Shown here: one piece after another, positions 10,554 through 18,912 of the stretch | Position numbering within the stretch: the stretch's first letter is position 1 | Layout of the letters: every line of letters starts with the position of its first letter | Source: a virus | IMG/VR virus record: IMGVR_UViG_3300020411_001998 | Span: 1 to 20,658 of that record | DNA: 20,658 nt | Reading direction: 5' to 3' (one strand) | Notes under the pieces: model-generated | What the model saw: only the letters and a program-made list of their open reading frames with translations | What the model was told of the DNA's origin: nothing | Database searches by the model: none | Position numbers and translations under genes: made by a program

Positions 10554-11496
10554 ATGCGCGGTATGTGGTAAAGAATTTGATTCTGATAGACAGCTTCATG
10601 CTCATATCAAGGCTCATGATTTACGAATGGTTGAGTACTATCAAAAGTATTTCCCTAGGTATGACCTTCATACTGGAGACTTCATAAAATTTAAAAACAA
10701 AAAACAATATTTTTCTTCTGATTTCAATTCTAGAACTAACCTAAGGATGTGGCTTAAATCTCAAAGTCAAGAAGAAGCTAAGAATTATTGCATGGAGCTT
10801 TTAGTTAGTAGGAAAGAAGAGAAAGAGCTAGTTTATACGCCTACTCAAGTTGAATTAAGATCTATACTCAGCCCACCGATACAATACTACAACGAAATAT
10901 TCGGAGATTATTACAAACTTTGCTCAGAGATAGGCTTTAAAAATAAGTATAAAAATGTAAGGGAAATTATCAGCGCTAGTCAGTGGGACAAACCCGAATA
11001 TAAAATATTTATAGATACGCGCGAACAACGTCCATTAAGATTCTCTAGGGGAGTAGAGGTGCGTAAACTAGATTATGGAGACTACGCTTTTAATAGCAAG
11101 CAAGCCACATGCAACTGCTATATAGAAAGAAAGGGGCTGTCTGACTTTGTTGGTACTCTAAGTGGGGGTTACGAGAGGTTCGTCAAGGAGATAGAGAGAG
11201 CAAAAGAAAACGAAGCTAATTTAATCATCTTAGTTGAGTCTAAATTTACAAATGCTCTATACTTTAATGAGCAAAGAAAGTCTTATAACAAGGAGAAGGT
11301 ATTTAAAAATGTTAAGGCTACTCCAGAGTTTGTGTTTCATAGAGTAAGAAGCTTATCCCAAAAATACCCACATATTCAATTTTTATTTGTTAATGGTAGG
11401 AAGGAAGCCTCAAGAGTAATTGAAAGAATCTTTACGTGCGAGTGCGCGTATAAAAATGTCGACTTACAATTAGCATACGACTTAAAAATCTTATAA
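10546..11496 (+). CDS. ERCC4-type nuclease with N-terminal C2H2 finger
   Basis: 316 aa. Residues 4-24 form a C2H2 zinc finger (Cys4, Cys7, His20, His24). Residues 150-310 are an ERCC4/XPF nuclease domain: IDTREQRPL (156-164), LDYGDY (175-180), and the catalytic ERK (194-196) with Asp200 in GLSDFVGTL. The enzyme should cut branched or structured DNA in a metal-dependent way. It lies directly between the putative small terminase and the large terminase, so it may resolve branched replication DNA before packaging, the job of T4 gp49 in other phages (inference). Start overlaps the preceding gene; GGAGAGG lies about 14 nt upstream. Confidence 0.85.
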   Translation: MVKCAVCGKEFDSDRQLHAHIKAHDLRMVEYYQKYFPRYDLHTGDFIKFKNKKQYFSSDFNSRTNLRMWLKSQSQEEAKNYCMELLVSRKEEKELVYTPTQVELRSILSPPIQYYNEIFGDYYKLCSEIGFKNKYKNVREIISASQWDKPEYKIFIDTREQRPLRFSRGVEVRKLDYGDYAFNSKQATCNCYIERKGLSDFVGTLSGGYERFVKEIERAKENEANLIILVESKFTNALYFNEQRKSYNKEKVFKNVKATPEFVFHRVRSLSQKYPHIQFLFVNGRKEASRVIERIFTCECAYKNVDLQLAYDLKIL

Positions 11497-11499
11497 AGC

Positions 11500-13326
11500 A
11501 TGTTATATTCGCCAGAAAAATATGAGAAACCATTAATAAACATTAACGAAGAGTTAATGAAAATTAAGGGCGATCTTAACGACAAAGAAGCTAAGATAAC
11601 TTTAGCTAAATTTTTAAGGTCAAACTTAGGCATAACAACTGAGTTAATATCTGGAATAAAATTAGCACCATTTCAAGAAGTTACTCTCAAGGGGTTATTT
11701 AATAGAAATTTTAGCATGTGTGTTTGGGGTCGTGGTTGTGGCAAATCTTTTATCGCTGCTGTCTACTGCTTCCTTCAGTGCATATTTGAACCCAATACAA
11801 AAATTCTCATTGCTGGACCCACATTTAGAACAGCCCGTTTTATATTTGAAAATTTAGAAAAATTCGTTGACTCAAAAGGCGCCGAATTACTAGCGCAAGC
11901 TTTTGGCGCAAAATCAAAAAGGAATGATCAGTTTAGGTGGGAGATAAACGGGGGTACTATAACAGCTATCCCATTGTCTGGCGAAAAAATTCGTGGTTTT
12001 CGCGCAAACGTTCTTGTTCTTGATGAGTATTTGCTTCTACCCGAGGACACAATTAAAACAGTTCTTATGCCGTTCTTGGTTGCGCCCCAAAACATGAAAG
12101 AGAGGTTAGAAGTTAGAGAGATGGAAGATAAGCTTATAGAAGCGGGTAAGATGACAGAGGGGGAAAGACTGGTATTCGAAAATGATTCTAAAATGATTGC
12201 TCTTTCTTCTGCTTCTTATACTTTCGAAAATTTATATAAAACTTACAAAGAGTGGGTTGATCATATTTACTCCAAAGAAACTGGAGATGCTACTTACTTT
12301 ATTTCTCAAATGGGTTATGAAGCCTTACCTGATTACATGATTGACCATACGGTAATTGAGGAAGCTCAAAACGGTGGTCAAAGTCACTCTAGTTTTCAGC
12401 GCGAGTATTGTGCTCAATTTACTGACGGATCTGATTCTTATTTCAGCGCTAAGAAAATGTATGAATGCACTATACCAGACGGGCAATCTCCAACGACTTT
12501 AATTAAAGGCAAGCCTAGTGAGAAGTATATAATGGCTATTGACCCGAGTTTCAGTAACAGTCCTACTTCTGATTATTTTGCTATGTCTGTCCTAGAATTG
12601 GATGACGAAACACAACAAGGCACTTTGGTTCATAGTTATGCTGTTGCAGGCGGCGACCTTAAAGATCATATCAAATATATGTATTATATAATGAGTCATT
12701 TTAATATTGAGATGATTTGTATTGATAATGCTGGTTATCAGTTTATTGACAGTTGTAATGAAAATTCTTTATTTACTCAGGATAAGATTAATATGTCTTT
12801 TATAGATTTCGATTCAACTAAAGAAGAGGCAGATTACGTAAAAGAGCTAAGAAAACTGCGGAGAGAGTACAGTAAGGAGTCTGGAAGGATTGTTTTTAAG
12901 CAAAATTTCTCTACAGATTTCATAAGAAAGGCTAATGAACACCTTCAGGCATGCATCGACCACAAAAAAATATGGTTTGCGTCAAAAACTAGCGCTAATT
13001 CCGCCGCATTCATGTCTCAAACAGGGGAAAAGGTAAAACTTCAGCTAACTGGAGAGCAAAACGTAGGAGATTTTATCGATACGCAAGACAGCTTAGTATA
13101 TCAAACCAAAAAGCAATGTTCTTTAGTTGAAGTTAAAAGCACAGCCAAAGGAACTCAGACATTTGATTTACCACTCCACCTGAAAAGAAGTACTTCAGCA
13201 ACGAGAGCAAGAAAGGATAATTATACTACTTTAATGTTGGCAAATTGGGCCTTAAAAAGTTATTATGACATGAAATCAGAATCAAGTGATATTACGTCGA
13301 CTTTTTCGCCAGTAATGATACAATAA
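11500..13326 (+). CDS. terL: Terminase large subunit
   Basis: 608 aa, the full length for this family. The ATPase half has Walker A GRGCGKS (77-83), Walker B VLVLDE (171-176) and a coupling motif ALSSAS (234-239). The RNase H-fold nuclease half has the first Asp in IMAIDPS (Asp348), the second in ICIDNAG (Asp409) and a third candidate in DTQDSL (527-532). The protein powers DNA translocation into the prohead and cuts the concatemer. Motif spacing is like T4 gp17-type terminases. It begins 4 nt after the nuclease gene without an SD. Confidence 0.95.
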   Translation: MLYSPEKYEKPLININEELMKIKGDLNDKEAKITLAKFLRSNLGITTELISGIKLAPFQEVTLKGLFNRNFSMCVWGRGCGKSFIAAVYCFLQCIFEPNTKILIAGPTFRTARFIFENLEKFVDSKGAELLAQAFGAKSKRNDQFRWEINGGTITAIPLSGEKIRGFRANVLVLDEYLLLPEDTIKTVLMPFLVAPQNMKERLEVREMEDKLIEAGKMTEGERLVFENDSKMIALSSASYTFENLYKTYKEWVDHIYSKETGDATYFISQMGYEALPDYMIDHTVIEEAQNGGQSHSSFQREYCAQFTDGSDSYFSAKKMYECTIPDGQSPTTLIKGKPSEKYIMAIDPSFSNSPTSDYFAMSVLELDDETQQGTLVHSYAVAGGDLKDHIKYMYYIMSHFNIEMICIDNAGYQFIDSCNENSLFTQDKINMSFIDFDSTKEEADYVKELRKLRREYSKESGRIVFKQNFSTDFIRKANEHLQACIDHKKIWFASKTSANSAAFMSQTGEKVKLQLTGEQNVGDFIDTQDSLVYQTKKQCSLVEVKSTAKGTQTFDLPLHLKRSTSATRARKDNYTTLMLANWALKSYYDMKSESSDITSTFSPVMIQ

Positions 13327-13372
13327 AGTGTAATTAATTGAGAAATCTAAAGGGATTCCAAGGTATAAGGGT

Positions 13373-15496
13373 ATGGCTGATAATAAAATTAGAGTTAAGC
13401 AAATAGAGCAAACCGATCTTTCTGGATATATCGGTGGTGTATTTGCGGGTACTACATCTGGAAAAGCTACAGATTTAAACCCTGCTTCTAGCGGTGCTCA
13501 TGATTTAGGCTCCGCCGATAAACCTTGGAAAACAGTTTACGCAGAATCAATTTCTGTTTCAGGTATAGATGGAGCAGCGAATTCAATATACCCAGCGACT
13601 GGTAACTTATTACCTATACAAAGTGGCGTTCATGATCTAGGTTCCCCCACAAGACCTTGGAATGATTTATACTTAGATTGGGACAGTATATACATGGGCA
13701 ATGTCAAGCTCAGCATGGGCACTGATGGGGTAATTAGAACCACCAAACCCGGAGAAGGCGCAGTAAAAATGGCCATAGGCCCAACTGGAGAAAGGGGAGG
13801 ATTTGGGGGAGACAGCACGCTTTATTATTATGATCATCAGACTGGTTCTGTACAAACTTATCCGAATAGTGGTACCAGAAGCACGGGTTACTTTACGGTA
13901 AATTCAACTGGTAATTTCGATACAGTAACAAAATTTTACATACAAGATTCTGGATATTACAACCAAACTGGTAAGTATGACCTTGTTAACAACGAACCTT
14001 GGTTATCTTTGCTGTCTAATTCTACTAGCGATACTAAAGGTACGCTTCGTGTGTTTAATCATGACAACCCCTCTAACTTCGCTTCGTTTAATGTCGCGGG
14101 CGGTGTTGTAAATCAATCTGGTTATTATGAAGTTCCGGTTAGTTTTATAAATTCTAGCGAAACTAATCATTTAATTACGGGTGCGTTCAAAGAGGACGAG
14201 AAAGTTGTTTTATCTTTTTCCCCAAGGGGAGACAAGGGTTTAATAGGACCACAAGGGCCAAGTAATGGGCCACAAGGACCACAAGGAAATGTGGGTACAG
14301 TTGGACCGCAAGGGGGCGTGGGACCTCAAGGCCCGGGTGTTGGTGAAACTGGACCCACTGGAGAATCAATATATTGGAGTGGTATTTGGAACCCCATTAT
14401 ACCCTATAGTGGTAATACTATCGTATCTCGAGGAACTAATTCCTTTATAAACGTATGGACTGGCGCAGCTAACTTGGGCCACACGCCCACTGGTACTGCT
14501 GACGACAAGTATTGGGACCTTGTTGTTAGCGGCTTAAGCGGCCCTCAAGGACCTCAAGGAATTGAAGGCGGCCCTCCGGGATTAACTGGGGCAACAGGCG
14601 CACAGGGCCCCCAAGGCGCACAAGGTCAAGCGGGACCGATAGGGCAAATCAGTGGCAGCACTAACGCAGTTAAGAAAACGATACAACAAACTGATTTTTG
14701 GGTAGGGGAGAATGCGTTCGGCATAATTGATGCAGTTAGATTCAACGGAACGGAATACGTAAAATCTAGAGCTAACTCAGAGCAGAATTCAGAAGTAATG
14801 GGTGTAGTTGAGTCTCTAGATACAGGAAATAATTCTTTCACCATAGTGACGGAAGGTCACGTTAGTTGGGCAACTGGATCAATCGCTAACAGCCCATTTG
14901 CAGAAAAAACAACTCCAGCGCAATTTGTACCGGGTACAGTTTATTGGCTTGATGATTCAACTGCTGGTTTGCTAACTTCTGGAGAACCGAACACCGTAGG
15001 ATCCGTATCAAAACCTTTATTTCATGCAACTTCTATAAGTGGTGGCTTTATTCAAAACCACAGAGGTCAAGTTATCGATTCCGGAATTGGGCCTAACTTC
15101 ATTGTCCCGGGTATAGGTAATGTGACTCTTGACGGGCAACAGACTTTAACTAGCAAAACCATAGGCAGGGAAACTAAATATGGAGTTAAACTTTTAAACT
15201 GGAATAACGGTAATGTTACTATTGATTTTGATGAAGAACCATTTCAAACTTTGGAGATACTTGGAGACACTAGAATTAGGTTTACAAATGGAGGTGTCGG
15301 CAAAACAATAACACTTAGATTAAAGGGCGGTGGTTTTGATTTTGATTTAACTTGGGGGGATGTGGATGACAAACCAATATTCATAGGGTCTTTAGAACCT
15401 ACCCGACTAAAAGCAGGAAAATACGCATTAGTTAGTTTAACATCCTTTGGGGCGACTCATAGCGATACAATGATTGCATTCGGAGACCAGAAATGA
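13373..15496 (+). CDS. Collagen-like tail-fibre/adhesin protein
   Basis: 707 aa. The N-terminus has two copies of a phage-fibre motif (GAHDLGSADKPWKTVY and GVHDLGSPTRPWNDLY, near residues 42 and 84). Residues about 140-285 share a beta-rich module with the 16424 product. Gly-x-y collagen-like stretches lie at about 289-329 and 389-424 (GPQGPQG type). The C-terminus (from about 580) contains VTLDGQQTLTSKTIG and a strand-rich domain ending IAFGDQK, of a type seen in phage head/tail fibres. It is probably a trimeric virion-surface fibre. AAGG about 10 nt before the ATG may serve as SD; the stop overlaps the next start (ATGA). Confidence 0.8.
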   Translation: MADNKIRVKQIEQTDLSGYIGGVFAGTTSGKATDLNPASSGAHDLGSADKPWKTVYAESISVSGIDGAANSIYPATGNLLPIQSGVHDLGSPTRPWNDLYLDWDSIYMGNVKLSMGTDGVIRTTKPGEGAVKMAIGPTGERGGFGGDSTLYYYDHQTGSVQTYPNSGTRSTGYFTVNSTGNFDTVTKFYIQDSGYYNQTGKYDLVNNEPWLSLLSNSTSDTKGTLRVFNHDNPSNFASFNVAGGVVNQSGYYEVPVSFINSSETNHLITGAFKEDEKVVLSFSPRGDKGLIGPQGPSNGPQGPQGNVGTVGPQGGVGPQGPGVGETGPTGESIYWSGIWNPIIPYSGNTIVSRGTNSFINVWTGAANLGHTPTGTADDKYWDLVVSGLSGPQGPQGIEGGPPGLTGATGAQGPQGAQGQAGPIGQISGSTNAVKKTIQQTDFWVGENAFGIIDAVRFNGTEYVKSRANSEQNSEVMGVVESLDTGNNSFTIVTEGHVSWATGSIANSPFAEKTTPAQFVPGTVYWLDDSTAGLLTSGEPNTVGSVSKPLFHATSISGGFIQNHRGQVIDSGIGPNFIVPGIGNVTLDGQQTLTSKTIGRETKYGVKLLNWNNGNVTIDFDEEPFQTLEILGDTRIRFTNGGVGKTITLRLKGGGFDFDLTWGDVDDKPIFIGSLEPTRLKAGKYALVSLTSFGATHSDTMIAFGDQK

Positions 15497-16410
15497 TAGG
15501 TGGATTAAATACAGCAATTTTAGCCAACGCCGTATCTTTAGACGATGAGGTTCTTGATTGGCATACAGCTATTTCCAAAGACGGGGGCTCGGCTGATTCA
15601 GATACTTTAATGGCTTTAGATAAATTCATGACTACTTTGAAAGTAAATGGGGTCAGGGACAAAATTAAAAGATGTAATTTATTTTGCGGAAGTAATTTAA
15701 GATCTTGCTTTCACCCTATTATTAAAGGAGAAGTGGGTAAGCCAATTGGTTCTGAAAAAGATGTAAATTTTGGGTTCAGAAACTCTGACTATTCTTTATC
15801 TAGGGGTTTAAGCGCGGAAAGACTAAGCTCTTCGGCTTTGTTTTCGGATGCATCAAAATATCTGAAGACTGAGGGTTTCCTTACTTCGTTTGGTTTAGAT
15901 AATTATGGAGGACACGTATCTTTTATGTCCTATGGCTCTGAAACAAGTTTATCTTCAGTCGGTGGTTACATGATGCCCTTGTGCGGTGGCGATTATTCGA
16001 TGAAAAATGATTTAAGTGCTTATGTAGAATTTACGGACGAAAACACAAAAGCAGCGAGCCCTAGTTCATTCAATCCGTCTTCATCTAGAGGCTATGTTGA
16101 TTTGAATGCTTTAGATGGCGATACTGACGTCAGCGGGTTCTGGTTAGCGAATAGAACATCAAACACAGACCAAAAGCTATACAAAGATGCAGTAGTTTTT
16201 AATGACTCTGAATCTACGCTTGATCAGATTCCATACCCAATAGGAGGGTATAAATTTAGAATATTTTCTGCTTATTCCGGTGGTAAAGAATCGCAAACAA
16301 GCATAGGTAAAATGTTATTTTATAGTATAGGAGAAAGATTAAACGAAAGCAATATAACAGTATTAAACGATGCTTTAACTAAATTTAATGATGCTTTAGG
16401 AAGAAATTAA
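15493..16410 (+). CDS. Probable virion structural/tail protein
   Basis: 305 aa, Ser/Gly-rich. It overlaps the collagen-like fibre gene by 4 nt, so the two are coupled and likely act together. The end (MLFYSIGERLNESNITVLND, ALTKFNDALGRN) closely resembles the C-terminal 'FYSIGESL-x-L-x-x-L' helix seen in phage proteins annotated as LamG-like or minor tail proteins, and the middle is beta-rich with several Gly-Gly turns. I infer a lectin-like fold in a tail or fibre component; no catalytic residues are evident. Confidence 0.65.
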   Translation: MIGGLNTAILANAVSLDDEVLDWHTAISKDGGSADSDTLMALDKFMTTLKVNGVRDKIKRCNLFCGSNLRSCFHPIIKGEVGKPIGSEKDVNFGFRNSDYSLSRGLSAERLSSSALFSDASKYLKTEGFLTSFGLDNYGGHVSFMSYGSETSLSSVGGYMMPLCGGDYSMKNDLSAYVEFTDENTKAASPSSFNPSSSRGYVDLNALDGDTDVSGFWLANRTSNTDQKLYKDAVVFNDSESTLDQIPYPIGGYKFRIFSAYSGGKESQTSIGKMLFYSIGERLNESNITVLNDALTKFNDALGRN

Positions 16411-16412
16411 TA

Positions 16413-16420
16413 TATAATAA
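16413..16420 (+). promoter_or_regulatory. TATAATAA box 3 nt before ATG 16424
   Basis: It lies in the 13-bp gap between two structural genes; no SD is present. Placement matches the box at 8477-8484. Confidence 0.4.
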
Positions 16421-16423
16421 ATT

Positions 16424-18904
16424 ATGCCGCATAGCCCATTCACAACATATATTGGAGATACCGGACCGCAAGGTCAGCCCGGTGGAGATATAACTTTATA
16501 TAATTATAATCACTTAACTGGTACAGTAACTGATCCGGGCGCTGGTAATTTTTCATTTTTTAATACGGGGTTACAAGAAGTATCCAATATTTATTTGCAC
16601 GCTACTGGCTCTAGCTTAGAAAACTCAACATGGATATCTGGATTAGATGACTCTTCTTCGCCCACTAAGGGAACACTTAGATTATATGATAAAAATAACG
16701 CTTTGGACTTTGCTTTATTTGATATCACTGGAAATGTTGAAGCTCGTTCTGGCGTTGGTGGAGTAACAGGTGAATATTATTCTGTACCTTCTAAATTTGT
16801 TTATTCTAGTTCTCCGAGTAACAATCATCTAACTACTGGCGTTTTCTTAGATAATGATTCAGTGGTAATATCTTTTACGCGAGCCGGAGATTTAGGCCCG
16901 CAAGGAAGTCAGGGACCACAAGGCTCAGCAGGGCCACAAGGTGCAAGTTACGGACCTCAAGGCCCGCAAGGTGCTCAGGGAGCTCAAGGGCTATCTGGCG
17001 CCACGGGTTTATTGGGCCCGCAGGGACCACAAGGCGTAGGTGGTTCAATTGGCCCCCAAGGAGCTAGTGGTTTAAGTGGGTCAGGCCCACAAGGACCACA
17101 GGGAGAGCAAGGTCTTGTAGGGCCCAGTGGCGCAAGTGGCTACACTGGACCCACGGGCGCAACGGGTTTATTAGGACCACAGGGACCGCAAGGACCGTCT
17201 GGTCTTATAGGACCACAAGGATCACCAGCGGGACCACAGGGCCCAGCAGGATTAATTAGTGGTGGGGGATTTTCTGCTTACATTGGTACGAATTATAATA
17301 CAACCTCAGATGTAGAAGATATTGTTAGGTACGATACGGAATTATGGGATACTGAAGATGACTACAGCCCATCAACATATACTTTTTCACCAGATGTGTC
17401 TGGGGTTTATTATATTCAAGCCAAGCTTGGTCATGATAGACCTAGCTATGGTTATTGGGATCAAGTCGGTGATCGACTTAGAATCAAAAGGACCAGAGGA
17501 ACAACTACGACTGTTTTAGCCAAAAGCCTTTACGGTTTCTCTTCTCAGTATGGTATAGATGAGTTTATGCTAACTGAGGCTGACGTTGTTGCTGATTTAC
17601 ATTCAGGAGACCAAGTAACGGTAACATACACAGATGGCGGCAACGCCGGTAATCGAAATTTAGCTGGTAGAGATGTAAGCTTTTTCTCTGCTTACTTAAT
17701 GGGAGGTAAACCCGGTGATCTAGGTCCTCAGGGTCCATCTGGCGCATCAGGGTTAGTTGGCGCAACGGGTGCGACAGGCGCAGCAGGACCTCAGGGTCCG
17801 CAAGGTCCATCTGGAATTTCTGGCGCTGCTTTCTCGGGGAGCCAAGGCCCGCAAGGTGCAGCAGGACCGCAGGGCGCCATAGGACCAAGTGGCATAACTG
17901 GACCTTCTGGCTCAGCATTTGTAGGGAGCACTGGACCCCAAGGGCCACAAGGTATTCAGGGAGAAGTTGGATATGTAACTGGCGCTGGCTTTTACGCTTG
18001 GATATCTGGACAAGCAGATTTCTCTGTATCGGGCGCTACAGAAACAGTAATTAAAAATTACTCGACTGATAATTACCATGGTACAGACTACACGGCTGGT
18101 TTTGATAATCAATTCGATTGGACAGCGGGTAATTTAACGAGTGGGTTCTGGACTCCAAGTATTCCCGGAAAATATTATATTAAGGGGTCTACTAAGCTCA
18201 ACACTCATGGTAATACCGGAGAGCACGCTATTTTAAAAATAAGAATGGCGCATAGTGGTGATGACTATACTACTACCTCGCAAACATTAGCTGAAGAAGT
18301 CGCCGACAACGGTGCACCAACAAACTTAACTTTAGATGCGAATACAATTACGCAAGTTTCGGCTACTGGCGAGACTTACTTCTTAACTATCTCTCCTGAA
18401 GCTGCGGGAGAGTATACTTTAGAAGGAAATTCTTACGATACGTTCTTTACTGCTCACGCGCTTGGGGGAATAAGAGGCGCTTCTGGCCCAATGGGAACAC
18501 AAGGTCCGCAAGGACCGCAGGGTGCTCAAGGTGGATCGGGACCACAGGGAGCCGGAGGTTTAGTGTACCAAAACACAACGGGTGATTTAGATATGACCGC
18601 AAACAAAGGTTATATAATAAATAACTCAACAGTTAATGATAGATTAGTACTTACTTTACCCACGGGTTCTGACGCACAATACAACAAAAATGAAATTATC
18701 GGTAGGTCTATAGGGGGGTGGAGAATCTCTCAAAATGCAGATCAAAAAATTATATTCGGGAATTTAGAAACAACCGTCGGTACGGGTGGTTACATACAAA
18801 GTTCTCATAACAATGACTTTGTTAAAATAGTTTGCACAAGCACAGGAACTTATCCTTCTGAGTTTGTTGTAGCTGGATCAATAGGGTCAATAATAGTTTA
18901 TTAA
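16424..18904 (+). CDS. Large collagen-like fibre with two C1q-like domains
   Basis: 826 aa. Order: short Gly-x-y start; a beta-rich module (about 20-155) related to residues 140-285 of the 13373 product; collagen-like repeat 157-279; a C1q/TNF-like domain (about 281-428: GGGFSAYIG, YTFSPDVSGVYYIQAKL, HSGDQVTV, SFFSAYLMG); collagen-like 430-514; a second C1q-like domain (519-684: GAGFYAWISG, PGKYYIKGS, FFTAHALGG); a short collagen-like piece to about 711; a beta-rich tip (VYQNTTGDLDMTANKGYIIN and on). Collagen stalks with C1q heads are trimeric, so this is probably a receptor-binding fibre. Confidence 0.82.
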   Translation: MPHSPFTTYIGDTGPQGQPGGDITLYNYNHLTGTVTDPGAGNFSFFNTGLQEVSNIYLHATGSSLENSTWISGLDDSSSPTKGTLRLYDKNNALDFALFDITGNVEARSGVGGVTGEYYSVPSKFVYSSSPSNNHLTTGVFLDNDSVVISFTRAGDLGPQGSQGPQGSAGPQGASYGPQGPQGAQGAQGLSGATGLLGPQGPQGVGGSIGPQGASGLSGSGPQGPQGEQGLVGPSGASGYTGPTGATGLLGPQGPQGPSGLIGPQGSPAGPQGPAGLISGGGFSAYIGTNYNTTSDVEDIVRYDTELWDTEDDYSPSTYTFSPDVSGVYYIQAKLGHDRPSYGYWDQVGDRLRIKRTRGTTTTVLAKSLYGFSSQYGIDEFMLTEADVVADLHSGDQVTVTYTDGGNAGNRNLAGRDVSFFSAYLMGGKPGDLGPQGPSGASGLVGATGATGAAGPQGPQGPSGISGAAFSGSQGPQGAAGPQGAIGPSGITGPSGSAFVGSTGPQGPQGIQGEVGYVTGAGFYAWISGQADFSVSGATETVIKNYSTDNYHGTDYTAGFDNQFDWTAGNLTSGFWTPSIPGKYYIKGSTKLNTHGNTGEHAILKIRMAHSGDDYTTTSQTLAEEVADNGAPTNLTLDANTITQVSATGETYFLTISPEAAGEYTLEGNSYDTFFTAHALGGIRGASGPMGTQGPQGPQGAQGGSGPQGAGGLVYQNTTGDLDMTANKGYIINNSTVNDRLVLTLPTGSDAQYNKNEIIGRSIGGWRISQNADQKIIFGNLETTVGTGGYIQSSHNNDFVKIVCTSTGTYPSEFVVAGSIGSIIVY

Positions 18905-18912
18905 TGTGTTAA

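Noticed and set aside
17565-17948. 127-aa minus-strand ORF in the fibre gene
   Set aside because: It is the complement of Gly-Pro-Gln collagen codons, which produces long open Leu/Pro-rich antisense frames by composition.
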